Below, one piece after another: positions 8,468 through 15,575 of a DNA stretch of 15,575 bases (its first letter is position 1; each line of letters starts with the position of its first letter). Both the position numbers and the translations under genes were made by a program. This DNA is from Stramonita haemastoma (taxonomy: Eukaryota > Mollusca > Gastropoda > Neogastropoda > Muricidae). A model generated the notes under the pieces. That model had not been told where the DNA came from, did no database searches, and saw only the letters and a program-made list of their open reading frames with translations. The stretch spans positions 40,903,151 to 40,918,725 of the forward strand of contig CM060334.1 of assembly GCA_030674155.1 (NCBI GenBank), given 5' to 3'.

Positions 8468-8495
8468 TTTATTCTATTCTAATGGTTTATTTATT
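8468..8495 (-). promoter_or_regulatory. Three AATAAA motifs on the minus strand (possible poly(A) signals)
   Basis: TTTATT occurs on + at 8468-8473, 8486-8491 and 8490-8495, giving AATAAA on the minus strand, with a further one at 8574-8579. They lie on the correct side to end the minus-strand gene. AT-rich sequence makes chance hexamers common. Confidence 0.25.
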
Positions 8496-9580
8496 CTAAA
8501 AGGGACAACCTTTTTCTCTATAGTCTACCAATGGCTTGAATTGGGAACAGCTTTTCTGTTTAAAGACTTATAAGGTTTATTCTCTTTCAACCGGGAACAC
8601 ATTATTCTAACGAAAAAACATCCGAAAAACAAGATAATGAGTAGAAAAAAGAGATCTTTACACATATTTTGCAGTGATCATATACACTTCCATGAAAGCC
8701 GATACATTCTGCAGACATTAACAAGACTGGTAAAGTCTACACAATACAAGGTCCAATTTTTCCCAAAAATGACACAAAACATATTATTATCAAACTTTGC
8801 AATCAATACAAAAATGAGAAAAAGAGAAAATGCAGGCCCGATTTCCAAATGCCTACTTTGCCACCATTTCAGATAATAAATATTGAAAGGCCGTAAAAAA
8901 TGCACATACAGAGTTTGAAAAAGAATATTCAAGATGAAAAGAGTATTCAAGATTAATCGATCTGAAGAATGAATAAGACATACATATATTTACATTAACA
9001 TATCCAAATAGACATAAGATGCATTTTATATACATGTTCATGGGCAAGTCAATAACTTACAAACGTAATATCCACAACTTTACAATGACTTCAATCAGGA
9101 TTATGAAGGCAATGTTGCTAATAACGCAGTGATCTTTTTTTTTAATCATTTTTTTAATACCATGGTGCCATCCTTTTCAGAGAAATAGAATTATGTAAAC
9201 TACAAACTCTGGCTAGTGTTAATTCTATAGTGCGTGCTATGGAGTTCACTTGGTTAAATCTTTATGCTCCTCCAAAATCTTGGACGACGAAGAGCGAATC
9301 CTTGAAACGAGGGAATTAACCGCACCACAAAAGAAATAATTGCAGCAGGACCAGAATGACTTTCTTCTTCATCTTTGGATATATTATGAACTATTCGAAT
9401 AACTCTTTTCTTTAGTTTCGAACTTTTAATCATTAATAAAGAAATGAATAAAGAAAAACAACCCCCCCAACTTTTGATTGAAAGAGGATACCAGCCAGAT
9501 GTCCCAACTACTAGAAGATTAAATATTAATAATCTTTTTTTTTTAATACAACACGACTTTTGATTGATTTTTGCATTGTT

Positions 9581-9695
9581 CCTCCTCCTCCTCCTCCTCC
9601 TCCTCCTCCTCCTCCTCCTCTCCTCCTCCTCCTCCTCTTCTTCTTCTTCTTCTTCAAATTCTTCAAATTCTTCAAATTCTTCTTCTTCTTCTTCA
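9581..9695 (+). repeat. Polypyrimidine trinucleotide block (CCT)n(CTT)n plus (TTCTTCAAA)n
   Basis: cct triplets run from 9581 to about 9635, then ctt triplets, then three copies of ttcttcaaa and a final ttc run. The + strand frame gives only Pro/Leu/Phe runs. Confidence 0.95.
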
Positions 9696-9971
9696 TCATT
9701 TACTTTTTATGCATTCGTTTTCAAGGAAATAAATGGTTAGGTGGTGGCAGCTTCCTTTGAAAACGGGTAAAAATACTGCATAATAAACAGCAAACTTGCC
9801 AGTGTAAATTATTTGTATTGCAAGCCACATTAGCCCTGGCAAAAATGCAAATAGAACGAACATGCATAAAGGGATGCATTCAGAAAAAAATTGACAAAGT
9901 AAACAACAGCTATACAAAAAAACAACCACCCTACGGAAAAACCACAGAGATGAAAAATTCCACAAAGACTT
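9696..9971. other. Unassigned; possible 3' UTR of the minus-strand gene
   Basis: The minus-strand frame 9696-9965 is rich in Phe, Leu, Val and Cys and has no recognisable motif. It is read here as non-coding, T-rich sense sequence. Confidence 0.3.
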
Positions 9972-10036
9972 TCATCCACGGAACACGAGGTAGGAATTCA
10001 CGGTTGTCTCATCCTTAAATTGTCCTCTTTTGCATC
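9972..10036 (-). CDS. Candidate terminal exon of the minus-strand gene
   Basis: On the minus strand a very good acceptor (gttttgtttgttttcag, ending at 10037) precedes the sequence starting at 10036. With two bases completing the previous codon, the frame reads CKRGQFKDETTVN and SYLVFRG, then a TGA at 9974-9972. This frame matches one of the three possible frames of candidate exon 11029-11111, the one ending in phase 1. The other two frames stop even earlier, so whichever is used, this would be the last coding exon. The evidence is only a splice site and a phase that can be made to fit. No homology is recognised. Confidence 0.3.
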
Positions 10037-10318
10037 CTGAAAACAAACAAAACAGCTGTTACAGAAGTATCATTTTCCCATGTCTCGATTCAAATTTTTT
10101 TTTTTTTTAAACCACTCCAATATGGAGTTGTTAATTGGAGGTATGGAAAAGTTATGACAAACTTTGTAAATGATTTTTTATAGCAAGGTATTTAAGACAC
10201 ACAGTAGATCTTCAACCAAAGGCTCAAATACGCACACGAATGAAAAAATGGTAGAAACATAATTATCAATAATAAGCCTTTCTTTTGGAAAAAACCTCGA
10301 TTTCTTCATTTTAAAAAA

Positions 10319-10319
<1 letters not shown>
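10037..10319. other. Unassigned, probably intronic
   Basis: AT-rich, with a T-run at about 10098-10109 and an A-run just before the CTAT microsatellite. No coding signal was seen. Confidence 0.4.

Positions 10320-10412
<93 letters not shown>
10320..10412 (+). repeat. (CTAT)23 microsatellite
   Basis: A perfect tetranucleotide run of about 92 bp, followed at once by an ATC/ATT-rich trinucleotide block. Confidence 0.97.
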
Positions 10413-10622
10413 TATCATTATCAAGATTATGATCATCAAAATCATCATCATTACTATCATTATCATATTTACCACCGAAAACATCATCATATTCATCACT
10501 ATCACTATCACTATCATCACTATCATCATCATCAGCAGCAGCAGCATCAGCATCAGCATTACTAATATTATCATTACAACAACAATGATAACAATAATCA
10601 TCATTATCATTATCACCATCAC
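10413..10622 (+). repeat. Imperfect (ATC/ATT)n block with (AGC)n
   Basis: Degenerate tca/tta triplets with a short cagcagcagcatcagcatc stretch at about 10532-10552. Long open frames through it encode only runs of Ile, Thr and Ser. Confidence 0.9.
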
Positions 10623-10709
10623 CAACATAATGTACAAGGTTTTCCTGCCGTTATCTGTATTTGAAAAAGTGTGCTTTTTGTGCATTAAAAAAACTATTAA
10701 AAAAAAAAG

Positions 10710-10985
10710 TCACCATCACCATCATCATCATCATTCATCATCATTCACCACCACCCACCACCAATCATTCGTCACCACCACCATCATCACCATCATCATT
10801 CATCACCACCACCATCATCATTCATCACCACCACCACCATCACCATCATCATTCATCACCACCACCACCATCATCATCACTATCATCATTCACCACCACC
10901 ACCACCATCATTCATCATCAGTCATCATCAGTCACCACTACCACCACCACCATCATCATCATCCTCATTCATCATCAGTCACCAC
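10710..10985 (+). repeat. Imperfect (CAC/CAT/TCA)n block
   Basis: Degenerate cat, cac and tca triplets with recurring blocks such as ttcatcaccaccaccatca. It ends near the unique sequence that contains candidate exon 11029-11111. Confidence 0.9.
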
Positions 10986-11028
10986 CAGCAGGTAGATAAC
11001 AGAAAAGACCACAGCCAGCAGACGTTAC

Positions 11029-11111
11029 CCGCACAGCGCAGACAGGACAGCCCAGGGGCTGTGGCCTGTGCACACGATGGGCAGCAGCTTGGGGCCACGG
11101 CCTCCCTCCCC
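11029..11111 (-). CDS. Candidate internal exon of the minus-strand gene
   Basis: This is an 83-nt GC-rich segment. On the minus strand it has an excellent acceptor (gctgcttcttcttctacag) and a donor gg|gtaacg. Three frames are open. One reads GEGGRGPKLLPIVCTGHSPW then AVLSALC and has the most protein-like hydrophobic pattern. A second reads REAVAPSCCPSCAQATAPGL then SCLRCAG, is Cys-rich, and is in register with the frame that enters candidate exon 12366-12539 from its first acceptor. The third reads RPWPQAAAHRVHRPQPLG. Which is used depends on how the repeat at 11204-12365 is spliced. The splice sites are good; the coding frame is unresolved and no family is recognised. Confidence 0.45.
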
Positions 11112-11203
11112 CTGTAGAAGAAGAAGCAGCAGCAGACGACAGCAGCCATGCTTCCCAAACTGGCAACATTGCCCTCCAAGCTGGCAACCTGTCCACTGGA
11201 GGC

Positions 11204-12365
11204 TCCGATGAAGCATGCAATGTTTCTGATGAAGCATGCAATGTTTTTGATGAAGATGATGAAGGGCAATGTTTCTGATGAAGCATACAATGTTTCCGAT
11301 GAAGCATGCAATGTTTCCGATGAAGCATGCAATGTTTCCGATGAAGCATGCAATGTTTCCGATGAAGCATGCAATGTTTCCGATGAAGCATGCAATGTTT
11401 CTGATGAAGGAGGCAATGTTTTGATGAAGCATGCAATGTTTCTGATGAAGCATGCAATGTTTCCGATGAAGAAGGCAATATTTCTGATGAAGCATGCAAT
11501 GTTTCTGATGAAGCATGCAATGTTTCCGATGAAGAAGGCAATCTTCTGATGAAGATAAGAGCAATGTTTGTGATGAGATGATGAGGCAATGTTTCTGATG
11601 AAGAAGGCAATGTTTCTGATGAAGCATGCAATGTTTCTGATGAAGCATGCAATGTTTCCGATGAAGAAGGCAATATTTCTGATGAAGCATGCAATGTTTC
11701 TGATGAAGCATGCAATGTTTCCGATGAAGAAGGCAATCTTTCTGATGAAGATAATGAAGGCAATGTTTCTGATGAAGATGATGAAGGCAATGTTTCTGAT
11801 GAAGAAGGCAATGTTTCTGATGAAGAAGGCATATTTCTGATGAAGAAGACAATGTTTCTGATGAAGAAGGCAATATTTCTGATGAAGAAGACAATGTTTC
11901 TGATGAAGAAGACGATGTTGCTGATAAGAAATGAAGAAGCATGTTCGAAAGATAGAAAAAGGCAATGTTTCTGAGCTGATGTAAGAAAGAAGCAATGTTG
12001 TGAAGAAGAGCAAGAAAGGCAATGTCTGTGAAGAAGGCAAAGGACAAGGCAATGTTTCTGATAGAAGCAAGAAAGGCAATGTTTGTGAAGAAGAAAGACA
12101 AGGCAATGTTTCTGATGAAAAGGCAATGAATGCATGTCTGTATGAAAGCAAGACAAGGCAATGTTTCTGATGAAGAAGGCAAAGAACAAGGCAATGATGC
12201 AGCAAGGCAATGTTTCTGATGAGAACAGGCAAAACCGAACAAGGCAATGTTTCTGATGAAGAAGGCACTGAACAAGGCAATGTTTCTGATGAAGAAGGCA
12301 AAGGACAAGGCAATGTTTCTGATGAAGAAGGCACTGAACAAGGCAATGTTTCTGATGAAGGAGGA
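11204..12365 (-). repeat. Minisatellite of 21-bp units grading into 33-bp units; possibly coding
   Basis: On + the 21-bp unit is gatgaagcatgcaatgtttc plus one t or c. Common variants have gaaggc for gcatgc. Towards 12040-12365 the unit lengthens to about 33 bp by insertion of aaggcactgaaca or aaggcaaaggaca. A 63-bp group of three variant units recurs (about 11470-11535 and 11661-11724). All three minus frames are open through most of the array, reading SSSETLPC-, FIRNIAC- or LHQKHCM-type repeats. Plus-strand stretches read NVSDEAC and GNVSDEEGTEQ. Open frames are expected from a unit lacking stop codons and do not show coding. The right end is in phase with candidate exon 12366-12539. Small indels are frequent at 11540-11590 and 11930-12210. 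Confidence 0.9.
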
Positions 12366-12539
12366 CACATTTCAGGCGGAGGAGGGGCCAAGTGCTGGGA
12401 CCCGGGAGAAGTCGGCCGAGTGGTTTCTTCAGAACTGAGGCGTTCTGCTCCTCTGGTTTGGGGTGCTCGGTTCGTTTCTTCTGAAGCTGACTGGCAATAA
12501 CACATGAGCACATCCCTGGTCTTCTTCTGATCATCTAGG
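12366..12539 (-). CDS. Candidate exon of the minus-strand gene that runs into the minisatellite
   Basis: Two readings are possible, and both join exon 14265-14488 in phase. With the strong acceptor gtctttttttcag (exon start 12539), the junction encodes KYSLDDQKKTRDVLMCYC, followed by a Ser/Thr/Pro-rich stretch (SSEETTRPTSPGSQ). This then enters four in-frame 11-residue repeats of the type SSSETLPCSVP. With a weaker acceptor further in (tgtgttattgccag|t), it encodes KYSQLQKKRTEHPKPEEQ, then NASVLKKPLGRLLPGP, a more lysine-rich and arguably more protein-like frame. No strong donor is visible before the repeat, so the exon end is unknown and the left limit given is only where unique sequence stops. 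It may instead be non-coding. Confidence 0.4.
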
Positions 12540-12942
12540 CTGAAAAAAAGACGCACGTACACACGCACGCACACGCACACCACACATACACAAACACACA
12601 CCCACACACACATGTAAAGACCTATGAAATGCATAACAAAAAGTGATGATATAGACCCTTGTCTCCCTACACTTTCCAATTTCTTTTTCCTTTTGGTGGA
12701 GGAGAGGGGGGAAGGGAGAAGAAACAGGTGATAGTGTAAGCCACTCTAGACACCGAGAAGTCTGCTGCTGTGTTGTACTCTACACTTAAGCAAAAATTAG
12801 AAAAAAAAACTCTGAAGCTGGAGAAGGGCTGCCTATAATGGCGAGGTACTTGAAAACAGCCACACAGGCAAACTTATCAAATGTATACTTACGGTCTCAA
12901 GGGCATTCCGAAGTGTGATTCACCTTCTTTCCCTTCATTCTT
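12540..12942. other. Intron-like sequence with a short CA tract
   Basis: A CA-rich tract with cg interruptions lies at about 12552-12612. The rest (about 12615-12942) is unique-looking sequence without a supported exon on either strand. Confidence 0.5.
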
Positions 12943-12993
12943 GTGTGCACACGCACGTGCGCACACACTAACGCACACACACAATGCACACTC

Positions 12994-13024
<31 letters not shown>

Positions 13025-13059
13025 CACACACACACACACCATACACACAACACACACAC

Positions 13060-13102
<43 letters not shown>

Positions 13103-13233
13103 CAACAACACAACACAACACAACTACACACACAAGACACCCCCCCCCCACACACACACACAACACACACGCACGCACACACACACACACCACACACACA
13201 CACACACCACACAACACACACACACACACACAC

Positions 13234-13295
<62 letters not shown>

Positions 13296-14262
13296 ACACA
13301 CACACAACACTACACACACAACACAACACAAATACACACACAAGACACACACACCCTCACACACACAAGAACACACCACACACACACAAGACACAACCTC
13401 CCCCCCTCCACACACACACAACACAGACACACAGACACACAGACACACACATAGACACACACACACACACACAGACGCACACACACACACAGACACACAC
13501 ACACAGACACATACACACACACAGACACACAACACACACAGACACACACACAGACACACACACAGACACACACACACACACACACAGACACACACAGACA
13601 CACACAGACACACAGACACAACACACAGACACACACAGACACACACACAGAGACACACACACACAGACACACACACACAGACACACACACACACACACAG
13701 ACACACACACCAGACACACACACAGACACACAGACACACACACAGACACAACACACACACACACACAGCACACAGGACCACACACACAGAACACACAGAC
13801 ACACACAGACACACACACAGACACACACAGACACACACAACACACAGACACACACACAGACACACAGACACACAGACACACACACACACAGACACACACA
13901 CAGACACACAGACACACAGACACACAGCACACACAGACACACAGACACACACAGACACACACACACAGACACACACACACACACACACAGACAAACACAG
14001 ACACACACACAGACACACACACACACACAGACACAGACAGACACACACACAGACACACACACACACACACACACGACACACACACAGACACACAGACAGA
14101 CACACACACACACAGACACACAGACAACAACACACACACACACAACACACACACGACAACACACACACCACACACACACACAACAACACACACACAGACA
14201 ACACAACACACACACACACAACGACACACACACAGACACAGACACAGACAGACACACACACT
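12943..14262 (+). repeat. Very long (CA)n / (CACAGA)n tract, about 1.3 kb
   Basis: CA dinucleotides run almost without break. From about 13425 they are mixed with agacac units, giving (CA)nGA mosaics. Minor interruptions include c-runs at about 13140-13149 and 13400-13408, and aacaacaacac at about 13100. The minus strand is therefore a GT/GTCT tract directly following the donor of exon 14265-14488. The long frames of Thr/His or Cys/Val are artefacts of the dinucleotide repeat. Confidence 0.97.
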
Positions 14263-14264
14263 AC

Positions 14265-14488
14265 CTGTATTTGTGGTCAGCCAGCACCACAGCAGCACAC
14301 AGCACCTCCTGCAGCAGAGGGCAGGGCAGGTGGCCAAAGTCCTGCAAGATGTCCGTCAGCACTGACCGGAAGGCAGGACACGGAAGTGACCCGCAGGCTG
14401 GCCGGGTCAAGGTGAAGGCCAAGGCACACAGCTCGGGGAAGATCAGCGCGAAGGGACGCGTGAGGAGAGTGTCCGCCATGCTTCTTTC
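14265..14488 (-). CDS. Exon of an unidentified minus-strand gene (hydrophobic, helical)
   Basis: On the minus strand the acceptor is ttaatttggagacag (exon starts 14488) and the donor is aaatacag|gtagtg (exon ends 14265). The 224-nt exon starts in phase 0, matching the phase-0 end of exon 15146-15438, and leaves in phase 2. The peptide begins [20 protein letters not shown], continues with [10 protein letters not shown] and [19 protein letters not shown], and ends [19 protein letters not shown]. It alternates hydrophobic helices with short Pro/Cys turns, which resembles HEAT/ARM-type helical repeat proteins in general. I cannot name a family. The exon is an island of non-repetitive, GC-richer sequence between a 1.3-kb CA/CAGA tract and a GATA block. 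The other two frames look like shadows, and the first continues only two codons past the donor before a TAG. Confidence 0.65.
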
Positions 14489-14512
14489 CTGTCTCCAAAT
14501 TAACAGATAGAT

Positions 14513-14587
<75 letters not shown>

Positions 14588-14665
14588 ATGAAGAAATGGA
14601 TGGATAAGATAGACTGATAAATAATATTCTAGATAGATAAATGAATAAGGAAAATGTATAGACAA

Positions 14666-14697
<32 letters not shown>

Positions 14698-14699
14698 AG

Positions 14700-14766
<67 letters not shown>

Positions 14767-14896
14767 GATAGATAGGTAGGTAGGTAGGTAGGTAGATAAG
14801 TAGGCAGGTAGACAGATCGAGGTAGGTAGGTAGAAAGACAGGTAAGTAGGTTGGTAAATAAATAAGTGGATAGGTAGGCAGATATAGATAGATAGA

Positions 14897-14928
<32 letters not shown>

Positions 14929-15145
14929 TAGATAGATGGATGGATGGATGGATGGATGGATGGTGGATGGATGGATGGATGGATGGATAGGTAGATAGAG
15001 ATAGATAGGTAGGCAGATAGATAGATAAACAGATAAATAGATAGATAGGTAGGTGGACAAATAATGAGATTGATAGGCAGATACATAACTACATCAAAGA
15101 CAGACAGAAGACAGACAGACAGACAGGACAGACAGACAGACCCAC
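14489..15145. repeat. Intron filled by GATA, GACA, GGTA and GGAT tetranucleotide repeats
   Basis: On + there are (GATA)n at about 14506-14587, (GACA)n at 14660-14694, (GATA)n at 14700-14766, gtag/gtaggtag variants at 14767-14880, (GATA)n at about 14880-14935, (GGAT)n at about 14936-14990, mixed gata/gtag to about 15085, and (GACA)n at 15097-15141. Nearly all of the 657-bp intron between exons 15146-15438 and 14265-14488 is tetranucleotide repeat. On the transcribed minus strand it is TATC/TGTC/TACC-rich and supplies the pyrimidine tract for the acceptor. Confidence 0.93.
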
Positions 15146-15438
15146 CTTTATTCCAGAGCCCATAGCTTGTAGGGAAGGTTCCTCAGCCATGACGTCATCC
15201 TCCTCCTCCAGCGTGGAGGAAGAGTATTCCTCTGTGGTCCCTTCTTCCCACGTCAGGCAAGACTGCTCCAATGACGTCATTCCTTCCTCATCCCTCTTCG
15301 TCACTGGCTGTGACGAGACGTCATCGAGACAGGAAGGGGGTCCGTTGGCACGTTTTTGAGATGACTCTGTTGTTGTGACGTCACTGTCACAATCAGAGCT
15401 TTTGCTGGAGGTTGTACAGACAGCGTGACGTTGACTTT
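15146..15438 (-). CDS. Exon of an unidentified minus-strand gene (acidic, Ser/Thr-rich)
   Basis: The minus-strand acceptor ggctttgttcccacag precedes 15438 and the donor aaag|gtgggt follows 15146. The 293-nt exon takes two bases to finish the incoming codon and then has 97 codons, ending in phase 0. The peptide is low in hydrophobic residues: KSSDCDSDVTTTESSQKR near the start, PVTKRDEEGMTSLEQS in the middle, EEYSSSTLEEEDDVMAEE later, and QAMGSGIK at the end. This is typical of a disordered linker with possible CK2-type acidic Ser sites. It joins exon 14265-14488 in frame. The reading frame upstream of the acceptor is closed by a TGA about 24 bases before it, which supports an exon border there. 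The exon also contains three perfect TGACGTCA palindromes. Alternatively the segment could be a promoter or enhancer rather than coding. No homologue is recognised. Confidence 0.6.
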
Positions 15439-15575
15439 CTGTGGGAACAAAGCCTGGGGTTGGGAGTCACCAGTCATCTGCCCTCTCCACTGAAGAAGTC
15501 TGGTTTGTTGAGGCCCCGAAGACTTTAGTCCTCGGCACTTCCATTCCGTCGTTTTTCAGAACTTTGGTATCTGAT
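15439..15575. other. Probable intron of the minus-strand gene, cut by the window
   Basis: 137 bp upstream (on the minus strand) of the acceptor at 15439. No exon is supported in it. Confidence 0.4.

Larger units (their letters stand above)
7494..9580. other. AT-rich stretch with no supported gene
   Basis: About 2 kb, rich in A on + (T on -). Short frames at 8019-8279 (-), 8637-8876 (+) and 8678-8950 (-) are composed of AT-rich codons, have no recognisable domains and overlap each other. If the minus-strand gene extends this far, the stretch may be its 3' UTR, but nothing proves this. Confidence 0.45.

Noticed and set aside
8019..9047. Several short frames on both strands in the AT-rich middle
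   Set aside because: Mutually overlapping, AT-biased, without domains, and no paired splice sites. Expected by chance.
9560..9760. Proline/leucine/phenylalanine frame
   Set aside because: Pure translation of the CCT/CTT repeat.
10429..10999. Frames of Ile/Thr/His/Ser on + and Met/Ile on -
   Set aside because: They are products of ATC/CAC triplet repeats only.
12881..14415. Long frames of His/Thr (+) and Cys/Val (-), up to about 490 residues
   Set aside because: They are translations of CA/CAGA dinucleotide-type repeats, which lack stops in several frames. There is no coding composition.
14277..15086. Minus-strand frame of 269 residues (Tyr/Leu/Ser/Ile)
   Set aside because: Translation of TATC-type tetranucleotide repeats running into exon 14265-14488 in a shadow frame. 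The repeat part lies between two good splice borders and is intron.
14265..15438. Assigning the minus-strand gene to a named HEAT-repeat family such as a condensin subunit
   Set aside because: Only general helical patterning is visible. Motifs I would expect from named families are absent or not certain, so no name is given.

Overview
The window looks like nuclear DNA from an animal, most probably a mollusc, perhaps a gastropod. Three things point that way. Short coding exons are separated by introns with GT/AG borders. Many simple-sequence tracts cover a large part of the window. A decayed tRNA-derived SINE at about 990-1255 carries a core that I recognise from memory as common in molluscan genomes. 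There is no sign of bacterial gene organisation. The species assignment rests on memory and was not searched.

Left part, + strand (130-6537): the 3' end of a secreted matrix-protein gene of the ADAMTS / ADAMTS-like / papilin type. Three exons (130-303, 4629-4800, 6425-6537) join in phase. They encode the rest of one thrombospondin type-1 repeat (TSP1), a second complete TSP1, a Thr/Pro linker and a C-terminal PLAC domain, ending at a TGA at 6535-6537. The 4.3-kb first intron holds a CA/AT microsatellite, the SINE, a 1.4-kb minisatellite of 67/69-bp units with higher-order structure, and an 18-codon TSP1-like relic at 3456-3509. The 1.6-kb second intron opens with long TG, GA and GACA tracts and contains a nested inverted repeat.

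Middle part (6538-9970): no convincing coding sequence. The first kilobase is T-rich on + and suits the 3' UTR of the + gene. After a (CA)n(CTAC)n microsatellite at 7350-7493 the strand becomes A-rich on +, which would suit the 3' side of a minus-strand gene. AATAAA motifs occur in both orientations (7885-7894 on +, 8468-8495 and 8574-8579 on -).

Right part, minus strand (15438 leftwards): part of a second gene that I could not identify, convergent with the first. Two exons are well supported by splice borders and matching phase: 15146-15438 (acidic, Ser/Thr-rich) and 14265-14488 (hydrophobic, probably helical). Further left lie weaker candidates: 12366-12539, which runs straight into a 21/33-bp minisatellite (about 11204-12365), then 11029-11111 and 9972-10036. 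The gaps between these exons are filled with simple repeats, including a CA/CAGA tract of about 1.3 kb and a GATA/GACA/GGTA/GGAT block of about 0.6 kb. I found no RNA gene, CRISPR array, intact transposon or bacterial-type system. The most interesting items are the three perfect TGACGTCA palindromes in exon 15146-15438, the possible coding minisatellite, and the UG-rich sequence just downstream of the best-supported splice donors.
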